Shown: positions 8,184-16,131 of the stretch, piece after piece
Layout: each line of letters begins with the position of its first letter
Position numbering within the stretch: the first letter of the stretch is position 1
NCBI GenBank assembly: GCA_900544105.1
Contig: UQUC01000002.1
Span: forward strand, 5,515 to 69,514
DNA: 64,000 nucleotides
Direction of reading: 5' to 3'
Origin: an uncultured Oscillibacter sp.
GTDB taxonomy: Bacteria; Bacillota; Clostridia; Oscillospirales; Oscillospiraceae
Program-made: the position numbers and the translations under genes
Notes under the pieces: generated by a model
Told to the model about the DNA's origin: nothing
The model's database searches: none
The model's input: the letters and a program-made list of their open reading frames with translations, nothing else

Positions 8184-8194
8184 GTGTTTTATAC
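8166..8194 (-). promoter_or_regulatory. Candidate sigma-F promoter for spoIIR
   Basis: On the minus strand GTATA (8194-8190) is followed by exactly 15 bases and then GTCCAGAAT (8174-8166). The sigma-F consensus recalled for Bacillus is GYATA, about 15 bases, GGNNANAHT; only the second G is missing. The -35 element overlaps the ispE stop codon. Transcription would begin near 8159. Confidence 0.5.
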
Positions 8195-9052
8195 CAATTT
8201 ACCCACAGGTTTTGCCAAATATGTCTGCGGATAGCGCTGCTTCAAGGCGGTCTCCGCTGCCTTCGCCGCCGTTTCCTCCCGGAAAATGCCGAACACCGTC
8301 GGCCCGGAGCCGCTCATGGCGGCGTTCAGCGCCCCCAGCTCCAAAAGCCGGTTTTTGATGTGGAACACCTCATGGTATTCCTCTGGCAGAAATTCCTCGA
8401 ACACGTTGCATAGCCGTGCCGTCACGCCGTCCAGATCCCCCGCAGACAGTGCGCGGATCATGCCGTCGATATCCGGGCGATTTTTCGGCACCACGGCATC
8501 CGCCAATGCGAACAGCGCAGGCGTGGGGATGCCGAATTCCGGCTTGCACAGTACGATCCAACAATCCGGCAGGGCAGGCAGCGCCGTCAGCCGTTCCCCA
8601 CGACCCTCCGCCAGAGCCGTACCGCCGGAGACGCAGAAGGGCATATCACTGCCCACCGTCAGTCCGATGGCCCGCAGCTGCTCCACGGGTATTTCAGGTG
8701 CGTACCGCCGGCGCAGGCACCGCAGCAGCGCCGCCACATCCGCGCTGCCGCCCCCCAAGCCTGCGTAGGCCGGGGTGGTTTTTTCCAGATGCACGGTCAG
8801 GGGCGGCACGGGCCGTTCAATGGCGGCGAAAAAGGCTTCCGCCGCCTGCTGCTCCAAGGAGGACTTCCCCGCCGGGACCGTGAAGCCGTCCGCCAGCAGC
8901 GTAAAGCCGACGCCGGTCTCCTCCACTATCACTGTATCGCAAAGGGAAACGGACTGCATCACCATCCGCAGCTCGTGGAAGCCGTCCGTCCGGCGACCTA
9001 AAATGTCCAGCGCCAGATTGATCTTCACCGGAGCCTGTTCTTGTATCTTCAT
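8189..9052 (-). CDS. ispE: 4-(cytidine 5'-diphospho)-2-C-methyl-D-erythritol kinase
   Basis: A 287-residue GHMP kinase that phosphorylates CDP-methylerythritol in the MEP isoprenoid pathway. It opens with APVKINLALDILGRRTDGFH, the IspE N-terminal block with the catalytic lysine region. The ATP-binding loop is YAGLGGGSADVAA near residues 95-107, and the C-terminal GHMP motif is MSGSGPTVFG. The length is typical. The start codon overlaps the stop of the upstream DUF1015 gene (ATGA), so the two are co-translated. spoIIR follows after 66 bases. Confidence 0.95.
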   Translation of the reverse strand: MKIQEQAPVKINLALDILGRRTDGFHELRMVMQSVSLCDTVIVEETGVGFTLLADGFTVPAGKSSLEQQAAEAFFAAIERPVPPLTVHLEKTTPAYAGLGGGSADVAALLRCLRRRYAPEIPVEQLRAIGLTVGSDMPFCVSGGTALAEGRGERLTALPALPDCWIVLCKPEFGIPTPALFALADAVVPKNRPDIDGMIRALSAGDLDGVTARLCNVFEEFLPEEYHEVFHIKNRLLELGALNAAMSGSGPTVFGIFREETAAKAAETALKQRYPQTYLAKPVGKLV

Positions 9053-10332
9053 CGAATCCTCCTGGCTTCCAGATAGTAGCGCTTATCCCGTGCCTCTCCC
9101 ATGGAGAAGGTCTTGCGGGGCAGCACGCCGTCGGCCATCACGGTGGGGAACAGCTGCTCCTTCCCCATGAGCGGCAGCAGGAATCCCAGATTCCCCGGCT
9201 GACTGCCCAGCTTTCGAGCCACGTCATCCCCGTGGATGTAATCCACCTGCACCTCCGGATGGTCCCTGCAGTATGCGTCCAGGAAGGTTTGCAGCGTCCC
9301 CACCGCCAACTGCGCTTTGGGGTGCGGAACCGTCCACAGGCCGTCCAATCCCTGTCCGCATACCTCTGCTGTATGCCCCGCTCCCCCGCCGGTATGCGCA
9401 CCGGGATAGAACGCTTGAAAGGCCTTCCACAGATCCCGGCCGTCCACATGGAACAGTACCCGGTGGATGGGTTCAAAGGTCAACGCGTCATCGTGAAGAT
9501 TCACCACCTCCACCAAGGCGTACCGGGCGGGCAAAGACGCCCACTGCTCCGGTGGCGTCACCTTTTTCAGATTTTCATAGCAGGCTTTGGCGGTGGCCAG
9601 AGAATGATTGCCGTCTCCCACGGCGAACAGCAGCGGGGCCGCGTCCGCCATGCCGTACTTATCTGCCATGGCCTCCGGACTTTTCAAGGCGCTCAGGGCG
9701 TTGGCCACCCGGCTCATCTGACTATCAGTCAGCCGCCAGCCCTTCACATGGCCGCCGCCCAGCATGAGGTCCGTGTCATAGAGGGCCTCCATGACGCCGG
9801 TCTCCCCTGTCAGCGGTTCGATCACGCTTCTCTGCGGATCGTCGATCAGCAGCATCACATGGGGCAGCTCCAACGCCGCGTGCTCACGCACCCGTACCCG
9901 TGGTGGGATGCGCTCCAGCACCGTCCCCTCTGTGGCCCGGATCAGTGCTCCAGAGCCAGGGGTGAAGTCATATTGTTCCAGATCAACGCAGCCAATCAAT
10001 CCATGCCGCACCCGGCCATCAGACTGCGTGCGCTCCAGATAGATCAGGCTGTCCGGAAGCGTCCGGAACAGGTCCTCTGCCAAATAGCGGTCCATAGAGG
10101 TATTGATGGTCTCGATCCGCTTGTCCACATCCGGGCCGTTCAGATAGACCTCTGGCAGCACCAGCCGCAGGGCTGACGGAGCCTCTCCTACGGCTGTTTC
10201 CGCCTCCTGCCAGTAGTCCGGCTGGGAGGTGAACTGATCGCAGGCGACCACCGGCCATTTTTTCATGTCTGTCGTCTGCGGCAACAAGATATCCGCCGGG
10301 CAAAAGGCGGTCTGTTCAAATCGTTGATCCAT
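9049..10332 (-). CDS. DUF1015 family protein
   Basis: A 427-residue DUF1015 protein, widespread in anaerobic Firmicutes and without established biochemistry. The N-terminus is typical (FCPADILLPQTTDMKKWPVV then ACDQFTSQ), and the family's VGDGNHSLATAKACYENL motif lies in the middle. The start at 10332 is preferred over an ATG 17 codons upstream, because GAGGG lies six bases before it and the upstream codons overlap the promoter region. It shares ATGA with ispE and has its own sigma-A promoter. Some relatives are called SerC-adjacent or kinase-related, but nothing here supports a specific activity. Confidence 0.85.
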   Translation of the reverse strand: MDQRFEQTAFCPADILLPQTTDMKKWPVVACDQFTSQPDYWQEAETAVGEAPSALRLVLPEVYLNGPDVDKRIETINTSMDRYLAEDLFRTLPDSLIYLERTQSDGRVRHGLIGCVDLEQYDFTPGSGALIRATEGTVLERIPPRVRVREHAALELPHVMLLIDDPQRSVIEPLTGETGVMEALYDTDLMLGGGHVKGWRLTDSQMSRVANALSALKSPEAMADKYGMADAAPLLFAVGDGNHSLATAKACYENLKKVTPPEQWASLPARYALVEVVNLHDDALTFEPIHRVLFHVDGRDLWKAFQAFYPGAHTGGGAGHTAEVCGQGLDGLWTVPHPKAQLAVGTLQTFLDAYCRDHPEVQVDYIHGDDVARKLGSQPGNLGFLLPLMGKEQLFPTVMADGVLPRKTFSMGEARDKRYYLEARRIR

Positions 10333-10365
10333 AGGTATCCCTCGCTGTTTTGGATTTCGTTTTTT

Positions 10366-10394
10366 ATTATAATGCAGACGCATCTGCCTTGCAA
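10366..10394 (-). promoter_or_regulatory. Sigma-A promoter for DUF1015-ispE
   Basis: On the minus strand TTGCAA (10394-10389), a 17-base spacer and TATAAT (10371-10366), ending 33 bases upstream of the DUF1015 start. Confidence 0.7.
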
Positions 10395-10462
10395 GGTATG
10401 AATAAAATCCGTTTTTTACGAAAACACTACGGACAGTTCACTTGTCACACAGGAGGTACAAT

Positions 10463-10687
10463 ATGATCGTTGACAAAATCGCGCTGATCCTTGTGATCGT
10501 TGGTGCGCTGAACTGGGGCGGCGTGGGGCTGTTCGGCTTTGACACCGTCGCGTTCCTGTTCGGCGGACAGGCAGCCGTTCTCTCCCGGATCGTCTACACG
10601 CTGGTCGGATTGGCAGGTCTTTGGTGCGTCACACTGCTGTTCCGCGACACGGAGGACAACACCGGCCACGCGCCTCACACAGCCTGA
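10463..10687 (+). CDS. DUF378 family small membrane protein
   Basis: A 74-residue protein with two hydrophobic segments (about 4-24 and 37-60) and the DUF378 hallmark LNWGGVGLFGFD near residues 17-28. Family members are small inner-membrane proteins of unknown role. AGGAGG lies six bases before the ATG at 10463; an in-frame ATG seven codons upstream overlaps that ribosome site. The tail is hydrophilic (DTEDNTGHAPHTA). It is monocistronic, ending at a bidirectional terminator. Confidence 0.85.
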   Translation: MIVDKIALILVIVGALNWGGVGLFGFDTVAFLFGGQAAVLSRIVYTLVGLAGLWCVTLLFRDTEDNTGHAPHTA

Positions 10688-10697
10688 GCCATTCAAC

Positions 10698-10728
10698 AAA
10701 AAAGAGCACCTTACGGTGCTCTTTTTTC
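10698..10728. terminator. Bidirectional terminator between the DUF378 gene and rqcH
   Basis: A perfect stem AAAAAAGAGCACC / GGTGCTCTTTTTT with a TTAC loop. The A and T flanks make it work in both directions for the convergent genes. Confidence 0.9.
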
Positions 10729-10731
10729 CTG

Positions 10732-12480
10732 TTATTTTCCGGCTTGCAGACGTTTTACCAAGTCCTCCGCCGGGGTGACGTTGACGGTACGGTAGGTGGT
10801 GTAGATCACCATACCGGGGCGGGCGCCCGCCGGTTTTTTTACATACTTCACCTGGGTGCAGTCCACCGGCACGTTAGCGCTGTCCTTGGCCTGGGAGTAG
10901 TAGGCTGCCAGACTTGCGGCCTCCGTAACATCCTGATCTCCCGGCTCCCCGCCGTTGGTACAGAGGATCACATGGGAGCCGTGGAGCTTTTGCACATGGA
11001 ACCACAGATCCCGGTAGTCAGCGTCCTTCAAGGTCAGCTTGTCGTTCTGGCGGTTGTTCCGCCCCACCAGCACCCGGAAGCCGCCGGAGGTTTTGAATTC
11101 CCGTGGCTTGGAGGGCCGTTGGAGCACCTTCTTCCCCTGCTTACGGATGAAGCCGGCATCGCTCATTTCCCCCCGGATATCCAGAAAATCCTGCTCTGTT
11201 TCCGCCTGCTGGATCTCCTGCAAAACACTCTCTAAATAAGCAAGGTCCCGACGAGCCAGAGCCATCTGCTCCCGGAGGTACTTCTCCGCTGTCTTAGCCT
11301 TGGTGTAGCGTTTATAATACTTGGCGGCGTTCTGCTGGGGCGCCAGCAACGGGTCCAGCGGAATGGTGACTTCCGCCAGATTTTCATCGTAGTAATTCTG
11401 GCAGACCAGCTTGCTCTGCCCACGCTCCATGCGATAGAGATTGGCGGTGATGAGGTCCCCGGACAGCCGCAGAGCGTCCCGCTCCTGGGTGGCAGCGTAG
11501 TCTTTCTCCTGCAAGGCCAGCTTCCGCCGCACCCGGTCCCGGGCGGTGGTAGCGGTGCGGATCAGGTCTGCTCCCCGCTGCCGCACCCGCTCCTGCCGCT
11601 CCTTGGCTTCATAAAAGCTGTCCAGCAGAGCGGAAAAGCTCTCAAAGGTCTCTGTTTCCGCCGCAAGGCCGTATTGGTACACCGGCAGGGCGGAAAATTC
11701 AAAGGGAACCCCCTCCCGTTTCAGAACGATCGGCGTAAATTGGTTTTCCTTTACGCAGTTTGCAAATGCAAAGAACGCGTCCTGAAAGCGGCTTCTTCCG
11801 GCCTCGTCCAGATTGCAGAGCCGTCCGTCCGTTTCCCCGCAGGCCCGGAAGCTGAGTTCACGGGCCATCAGGGGCGAAATTCCGAAATAGGCGTCCAGCA
11901 GGAAGCGATCCAGCTGGATCTCCGGGTTGACTTGGGCCAGCTTTTCAGCAAAGCCCTCCGCCGTTTCCTCCAAAAAGGGTAGCCGTCCTGTGGAGGCGGG
12001 AGGCTCGTAAAAAAGCCCCGGCAAAACCTGCCGGGCTGCGGACATCTCCGCATCCACCCGGCGCATACAGTCGATGACACGGTTCTCGCCGTCCAGCAGG
12101 ATCAGGTTGGAGCGGCGACCCATGGCCTCCAGCACCAGCGTCCGGTGGCCCGGCTGACCGAAATCATCCGTCACGTCCAGCTCGATCCGCACCAGACGTT
12201 CAGGGCCAGGCTGTGTGATCTCTGCCACCCGTGCTCCTACCAGATGCTTGCGCAGCAGCATACAGAACATGGGCGGCTCCGCCGGATTGTCCCGCAGCAG
12301 CTCCGTCAGCTGGAGACGGGGGGCATTAGCCCCGGCGTTCAGCAGAAGCCGCTTGTTGCCCCGTAGCAGCAGGATCACCTGATCCCGGGCAGGCTGCTGT
12401 ACCTTATCGATGCGCAGATTCAAAAGCTGGGGCCGCAGTTCTTCCACCACAGCCCGGAGGGAAATTGCGTCCAAGGGCAT
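10732..12480 (-). CDS. rqcH: Ribosome quality-control protein RqcH (NEMF/Rqc2 family)
   Basis: A 582-residue NFACT protein. In Bacillus RqcH binds stalled 50S-peptidyl-tRNA and recruits tRNA-Ala to add C-terminal alanine tails that mark the peptide for degradation. The NFACT-N domain starts at MPLDAISLRAVVEEL, a helical middle region with coiled coil spans about 280-430, and the NFACT-R/DUF814 domain holds DLWFHVQKLHGSHVIL near 495-510. An acidic-Arg pair (Glu94-Arg95) lies where Bacillus RqcH has its functional Asp97-Arg98; that alignment is by eye. It is often annotated as a fibronectin-binding protein. It is four bases downstream of mrnC and probably co-transcribed. Confidence 0.93.
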   Translation of the reverse strand: MPLDAISLRAVVEELRPQLLNLRIDKVQQPARDQVILLLRGNKRLLLNAGANAPRLQLTELLRDNPAEPPMFCMLLRKHLVGARVAEITQPGPERLVRIELDVTDDFGQPGHRTLVLEAMGRRSNLILLDGENRVIDCMRRVDAEMSAARQVLPGLFYEPPASTGRLPFLEETAEGFAEKLAQVNPEIQLDRFLLDAYFGISPLMARELSFRACGETDGRLCNLDEAGRSRFQDAFFAFANCVKENQFTPIVLKREGVPFEFSALPVYQYGLAAETETFESFSALLDSFYEAKERQERVRQRGADLIRTATTARDRVRRKLALQEKDYAATQERDALRLSGDLITANLYRMERGQSKLVCQNYYDENLAEVTIPLDPLLAPQQNAAKYYKRYTKAKTAEKYLREQMALARRDLAYLESVLQEIQQAETEQDFLDIRGEMSDAGFIRKQGKKVLQRPSKPREFKTSGGFRVLVGRNNRQNDKLTLKDADYRDLWFHVQKLHGSHVILCTNGGEPGDQDVTEAASLAAYYSQAKDSANVPVDCTQVKYVKKPAGARPGMVIYTTYRTVNVTPAEDLVKRLQAGK

Positions 12481-12483
12481 TTC

Positions 12484-12885
12484 TTATTCCTCCATCATCA
12501 CGTCAAAGAGATCGCTGACCCGCTGGCGCTGGCCGCCCAGATACAACCAGCCGAACAGAGCCTCCAGCGCCGTGGCGGTGCTGTACTGTGCGCGGCTGGC
12601 GTGGCTGGGTATCGAATGGACCTGGGCGTTGCGGCCCCGGCGGAACACGGCCAGCTCCTCCTCCGTCAGCATGGGGAGGATCTTTTCCGCGCAGGCCGCC
12701 TGATGCTCTGCCCGTACCAGCTGGATGGTGGCCTGATGAAGTCCTTTGCCGGTGGCCTTGCCATGTTGACACAGCCATCCCCGCACCAGCAGTTCAAACA
12801 CTGCATCCCCCATATGGGCCAGACCGATGGAGCTGATGCCCCGAAGTTGGTCCTCCGTCATACAGATCTCAAAGTGATTTTCCAT
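12484..12885 (-). CDS. mrnC: Mini-ribonuclease 3
   Basis: A 133-residue RNase III catalytic domain without a double-stranded RNA-binding domain, the signature of Mini-III, which matures 23S rRNA ends in Gram-positive bacteria. The motif LAHMGDAVFELLVR near residues 23-36 holds the catalytic acidic residue, and ATALEALFGWLYL near 104-116 is the second conserved helix. In many Firmicutes mrnC sits beside cysS or rlmB; here it precedes rqcH, so both act on ribosomes or translation. GAGGAG precedes the ATG. Confidence 0.92.
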   Translation of the reverse strand: MENHFEICMTEDQLRGISSIGLAHMGDAVFELLVRGWLCQHGKATGKGLHQATIQLVRAEHQAACAEKILPMLTEEELAVFRRGRNAQVHSIPSHASRAQYSTATALEALFGWLYLGGQRQRVSDLFDVMMEE

Positions 12886-12900
12886 GATTTCTCCTCACAT

Positions 12901-12928
12901 AAAAAAAGATTTGCCCGGGCAAATCTTT
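12901..12928 (-). terminator. Terminator-like hairpin in the mrnC leader
   Basis: A 12-bp perfect stem AAAGATTTGCCC / GGGCAAATCTTT. On the minus strand it is followed by further T residues and lies only 16 bases upstream of mrnC. The preceding gene already has its own terminator at 13032-13067, so this may attenuate the mrnC-rqcH transcript. Confidence 0.6.
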
Positions 12929-12942
12929 CAAATTCTGTGCTT

Positions 12943-12971
12943 ACGCTACCACAAATCCCGGAAAAATGCAA
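12943..12971 (-). promoter_or_regulatory. Possible promoter for mrnC-rqcH
   Basis: On the minus strand TTGCAT (12971-12966), a 17-base spacer and TAGCGT (12948-12943) preceded by TGG. The -10 box is weak. It would start RNA just ahead of the terminator-like hairpin at 12901-12928. Confidence 0.35.
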
Positions 12972-13031
12972 GTCTTGTTCCGAAAATGTCCCAGAGCGGC
13001 TCATAAAGGCCTCCCTCAAGAGCTGACTGAT

Positions 13032-13067
13032 AAAAACGCAGCGGAGCCAGCTATGCTGGCTCCGCTG
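13032..13067 (-). terminator. Terminator after the PLP decarboxylase gene
   Basis: A 13-bp perfect stem CAGCGGAGCCAGC / GCTGGCTCCGCTG with a three-base loop, followed on the minus strand by CGTTTTTA. Confidence 0.88.
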
Positions 13068-13106
13068 GTCATTGAATAGCACGCTATCGAATGTGGGCCT
13101 ACGGAC

Positions 13107-14357
13107 TTAGAAATCCGTGTTTACCACAGTGCCGTCAGCCCGCAGGAACAGCTGGGCAGGCTTGGGCTGAGAGGCGAACTGCATGGGGCTGATCACGGCG
13201 GCGTAGGAGCCGGCGTTGGGGAACACCACGGTGTCGCCCACTTCCATCTTAGGCATGTCCGCATCGGAAAGGACCAGATCCGTGCCGGTGCAGAGGTTGC
13301 CCGTCACGGTGACGGTCTCCCGCTCCGCAGTCTCCACCAGGGGGATCATCTGGAAGGAGTGGTCGCCGGTGTAGATCGGCTCCCATGCGGCAATGGGGCC
13401 ATTGCCCATGAAGTGCTCCATCATGGCCACCATGGAGGGACGGGCAAAGCCGTTCAGTGTGGCGCTGAGCAGCACGAAGTTCTTGCCATGGGTGACCTTC
13501 TTGTCCACCACCTTGGCGACGTAGGTACCGGAGGTGCCCACGGCGTAACGGCCGGTCTCGATGTAGATCCGGGTCTCCGGCAGCTTTTCACGGAAATCCG
13601 CCATGAGCCGCTGGGTCTCAGCACCCAGAGCAACCGTATCAAAGGGCTTATCCGTCTCGCAGAAAGGAATACCCATGCCGGAACCCAGGTTCACAAACTT
13701 CAGGGTGCCGAAAGCCTCCCGCATGGAAACAGACAGCCGGAACATATTCCGATAATAGCCCTTCAGGATCTCAGCGCTGAGTTCCTGACTCTTCAGGTGG
13801 GCATGGATGCCTACAATGCGGATGTTCGGCAGCTTCTTCCAAGCCTCCATAGAATCGTAAATAAGCTGCTCGTCAATGCCAAACTTGGAAGCGACACCGG
13901 TATCAGCGGTATAGGTAAAGTCAGGGTTGACCCGCAGGCCGATCTCCGCCACGATGCCCTGCTCCGCAGCAGCCTCCTGGATGCGCTCCACCTCTGCGGC
14001 GCTGTCAGCCACCAGCGTGGAGATGCTCAGGCCCCCCCGGATGTCCGCCATAGTCTTACCAGGAGCGGAGAAGATCACCATGTCCTTACCCAGACCGGCC
14101 TTCTGGCCCATAACGCACTCAGCCAGGCTGGCGGCGTCCACGCCGAAGCCCTGGTCCAGTACGCAGCGCAGGACCTCCGGATAGGGGTTGCATTTCACGG
14201 AATACAGGAAGGTCACACCGGGGAAATCAGTTTTCAGCTGTTCCGTATTCTTCCGGATGATGGCCTCCTCATAAAGATAAAAGCTGTCATGCTGCTTGGC
14301 CTGCTCTAAAATGCATTCGCGATTCAAGGTCACAGTCCTCTCTTTCATAAAATTCAT
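13107..14357 (-). CDS. Group IV PLP-dependent decarboxylase (diaminopimelate/ornithine/arginine type)
   Basis: A 416-residue alanine-racemase-fold decarboxylase. The PLP lysine is in FLYSVKCNP near residue 54, the first barrel runs to about 290, the phosphate loop is NLGSGMGIPF near 228-237, and the glycine-rich IETGRYAVGTSG and the late NLCTGTDLVLSDADMP cysteine loop match the LysA/ODC family. The histidine motif HAHLKSQ replaces the LysA-type HxHIGSQ, so assignment to diaminopimelate decarboxylase is uncertain; a polyamine or D-amino-acid decarboxylase is possible. It is monocistronic. The start is the first ATG, with only a weak ribosome site (GAG at about 12 bases). Confidence 0.8.
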   Translation of the reverse strand: MNFMKERTVTLNRECILEQAKQHDSFYLYEEAIIRKNTEQLKTDFPGVTFLYSVKCNPYPEVLRCVLDQGFGVDAASLAECVMGQKAGLGKDMVIFSAPGKTMADIRGGLSISTLVADSAAEVERIQEAAAEQGIVAEIGLRVNPDFTYTADTGVASKFGIDEQLIYDSMEAWKKLPNIRIVGIHAHLKSQELSAEILKGYYRNMFRLSVSMREAFGTLKFVNLGSGMGIPFCETDKPFDTVALGAETQRLMADFREKLPETRIYIETGRYAVGTSGTYVAKVVDKKVTHGKNFVLLSATLNGFARPSMVAMMEHFMGNGPIAAWEPIYTGDHSFQMIPLVETAERETVTVTGNLCTGTDLVLSDADMPKMEVGDTVVFPNAGSYAAVISPMQFASQPKPAQLFLRADGTVVNTDF

Positions 14358-14398
14358 AAAAATGATCTCATTTTCGGGATCGATGTTGCTCTACTTTG

Positions 14399-14404
14399 AC
14401 TATA
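14399..14404 (-). promoter_or_regulatory. Extended -10 promoter for the PLP decarboxylase gene
   Basis: The minus strand reads TGG-TATAGT here, an extended -10 element about 42 bases upstream of the start. No good -35 box is visible. Confidence 0.35.
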
Positions 14405-14798
14405 CCACAGCTGCGGGCAAATAACCATATAGGAAAAACTGAACACTGGCAGCGCAGATCTGTGATGCCGCCTTCTCCGCTCCGGATCACTGTTGAAAAA
14501 CGTCAGGCAAACGGTTCACACGTACGCAGAAAACGCAGCAACTCGCCATCTAAACAGTCGTATCACTATTCAGGTCCATATCTCTTCCGTACATGAAAAC
14601 ACAAAATCACGGGGGTACAAAGAGGGAAGCTGGCGCTGGTGACAGATGAAATTAAAAGAAAACGCAGACTCTGCGCCGGATCTCACTTGCGGAATAACGA
14701 GATCTGCTTCTGATGATGCACGCGGAGCAGGTGTTTTCCGGGGAAAATTGCTTAAAAGCGGCTGAAATCGACAAATATTATTTTTTTCAAAAAAGTCC
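14405..14798. other. Intergenic stretch, nothing recognised
   Basis: About 390 bases between the decarboxylase promoter and the tRNA promoter. No plausible coding frame with a ribosome site, T-box core, known riboswitch core or repeat copy was seen. Base composition drops toward A/T near the tRNA promoter. Confidence 0.5.
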
Positions 14799-14826
14799 TT
14801 GACAAATTCTTGTTTTCCGGTATAAT
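14799..14826 (+). promoter_or_regulatory. Strong promoter of tRNA-Gln
   Basis: Consensus TTGACA (14799-14804), a 16-base spacer and consensus TATAAT (14821-14826). A small hairpin (TTCGTG/CACGAA, 14835-14849) sits in the pre-tRNA leader. Confidence 0.9.
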
Positions 14827-14860
14827 AATACCTGTTCGTGCGACACGAATGAGCGAATAT

Positions 14861-14934
14861 AGCGGGTTTGTGTAAAGGTAGCACAGCAGACTCTGACTCT
14901 GTATGTGAGGGTTCGAATCCTTCACCCGCTGCCA
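14861..14934 (+). tRNA. tRNA-Gln (anticodon CUG)
   Basis: A full cloverleaf folds by eye. The acceptor AGCGGGT/ACCCGCT has seven pairs, the D stem is GTGT/GCAC with loop AAAGGTA, and the anticodon stem is GCAGA/TCTGT with loop CTCTGAC (anticodon CTG at 14893-14895, reading CAG). The T stem is GAGGG/CCTTC with loop TTCGAAT, the discriminator is G, and CCA is encoded. It is a single tRNA gene with its own promoter and terminator. Confidence 0.95.
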
Positions 14935-14935
14935 C

Positions 14936-14974
14936 AAAAGTCCTGAAGCCACAAGGTTTCAGGACTTTTCTTTT
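14936..14974 (+). terminator. Terminator after tRNA-Gln
   Basis: Stem AAAAGTCCTGAA / TTCAGGACTTTT, extended by three weaker pairs, then CTTTT. It starts two bases after the encoded CCA. Confidence 0.85.
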
Positions 14975-15071
14975 ACCCTTGACCTTTTATAGATTTTCAG
15001 TCTTTGATCCATAATGGTATTCCGCAAAAAAGATTGACAGGCAGACTGATCCGTCATCAGGGATGGAAGCG

Positions 15072-15106
15072 AAAACAGCGCCCGTCTTTCGACAGGCGCT
15101 GTTTTT
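15072..15106 (-). terminator. Terminator after the zinc-ribbon gene
   Basis: Stem of ACAGCGCC plus GTC with one C-A mismatch around a TTTC loop. A-rich and T-rich flanks make it usable in both directions; the gene it serves is on the minus strand. Confidence 0.7.
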
Positions 15107-15137
15107 CAGCAAGAAACAAAACGAATCGTTCGTTCAA

Positions 15138-15416
15138 TTAGCCCTGCTCACGCATCTTGGCGAAGCACTCGCTGCAATAGACCGGACGGTCGGACTTGGG
15201 CTCAAAGGGAACCTTGGCCTCGCCGCCGCAGGCAGCGCAAACAGCGGTGAAGTACTCGCGGGGACCGCGGGCAGCGTTCTTGCGAGCGTCACGGCAGGCC
15301 TTGCAGCGCTGGGGCTCGTTCTGGAAGCCGCGCTCAGCATAGAACTCCTGCTCACCAGCGGTGAACACGAACTCCTGGCCACACTCTTTGCACACTAAGG
15401 TCTTGTCTTCGTACAT
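15138..15416 (-). CDS. Small zinc-ribbon protein with four CxxC motifs
   Basis: A 92-residue protein with four CxxC pairs: CKEC at 9-12, CKAC near 38, CAAC near 60 and CSEC near 81. That arrangement suggests two zinc sites. Similar small zinc-ribbon proteins are common in Clostridia and often carry an FxxGExxFYxxxGFxxxPxRC signature, seen here as FTAGEQEFYAERGFQNEPQ followed by RC. No enzymatic function is known; nucleic-acid or ribosome binding is a guess. GAGAGGG precedes the ATG. It lies downstream of sigH, 38 bases away, and may be co-transcribed. Confidence 0.8.
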   Translation of the reverse strand: MYEDKTLVCKECGQEFVFTAGEQEFYAERGFQNEPQRCKACRDARKNAARGPREYFTAVCAACGGEAKVPFEPKSDRPVYCSECFAKMREQG

Positions 15417-15454
15417 GATTTTACCCTCTCTTTGAAAAGAAAAATATATTGCGT

Positions 15455-16096
15455 TCAGCGTGAGCTGAATTCGCCGGAAAGAATTTGCTGTGCCACCTTG
15501 CGCCGGATACGCTGCACAGCGTTGTCCACGGACTTCGCGCTTTTGCCCACTTCCAGGGCGATCTCTCTACATGAAAGTCCGTCTAAATAGTACCCCAGGA
15601 TCTTCGCTTCAAATTCGGACAACTGTTTCCGGACACCGGATAAGAGGGCTGCCGTATGTTCCCTGTCAATAAGGTCATCTTCAGGGTCGCGCTGCGCCAG
15701 ATGATTGGTGCCAGAGGTGTAGGAATTGCTGTCAAAGTCGGGAGTATCCAATGAGACCGACTGGTTCAGCACCTGATGCTTTTCCCGTCCCGCGGAACGC
15801 AGGGCGGAATACAGTCGGCTTCGTATGCAGATCTCAGCAAAGGTTCGGAATGAGGCATCCTTGTTGCCATTGAATTCCCGCACAGCCTTGATAAGCCCCA
15901 GCATTCCCTCCTGTGTCAGGTCCTCACTGTCACCGCCTGCCAAAAAATAAGGGCGGGCACAGGTACGGACCAACCGGATATACCGGGCGGCCAAGATCTC
16001 CTCCGCCTGACGGTCGCCTTCGGCAACCAGACGACACAGATCCTCGTCGGTCAATACTTCTGAGGAATTCAATTTTTCATTTGGAACTTTGCACAT
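15455..16096 (-). CDS. sigH: RNA polymerase sigma-H factor (Spo0H)
   Basis: A 213-residue sigma-70-like factor of the SigH/Spo0H group, which in endospore formers drives early sporulation and transition-phase genes. Region 2 contains the core-binding segment GGDSEDLTQEGMLGLIKAVR near 54-73 and FRTFAEICIRSRLYSALR. Region 4 holds YLDGLSCREIALEVGKSAKS near 170-189 as the helix-turn-helix for the -35 element. The length is normal. It has its own sigma-A type promoter 35 bases upstream of the start. Confidence 0.9.
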   Translation of the reverse strand: MCKVPNEKLNSSEVLTDEDLCRLVAEGDRQAEEILAARYIRLVRTCARPYFLAGGDSEDLTQEGMLGLIKAVREFNGNKDASFRTFAEICIRSRLYSALRSAGREKHQVLNQSVSLDTPDFDSNSYTSGTNHLAQRDPEDDLIDREHTAALLSGVRKQLSEFEAKILGYYLDGLSCREIALEVGKSAKSVDNAVQRIRRKVAQQILSGEFSSR

Positions 16097-16101
16097 AACG
16101 T

Positions 16102-16131
16102 ATTATACCTATCTTGTAGCCGAAATGTCAA
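16102..16131 (-). promoter_or_regulatory. Promoter of sigH
   Basis: On the minus strand TTGACA (16131-16126), an 18-base spacer and TATAAT (16107-16102), both perfect consensus. Confidence 0.8.

Noticed and set aside
14405..14798. Possible riboswitch or small RNA in the gap before tRNA-Gln
   Set aside because: No T-box core, lysine, SAM, cobalamin or other familiar core was found by eye, and no terminator pairs with it.
14835..14849. Small palindrome between the tRNA promoter and the tRNA as an operator
   Set aside because: It lies within the transcribed pre-tRNA leader and is most simply a leader hairpin.
14570..14935. A minus-strand frame covering tRNA-Gln that would encode about 120 residues
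   Set aside because: It reads antisense through the tRNA; such frames (GEGFEPSHTESESAV-like) are a known source of spurious protein entries.
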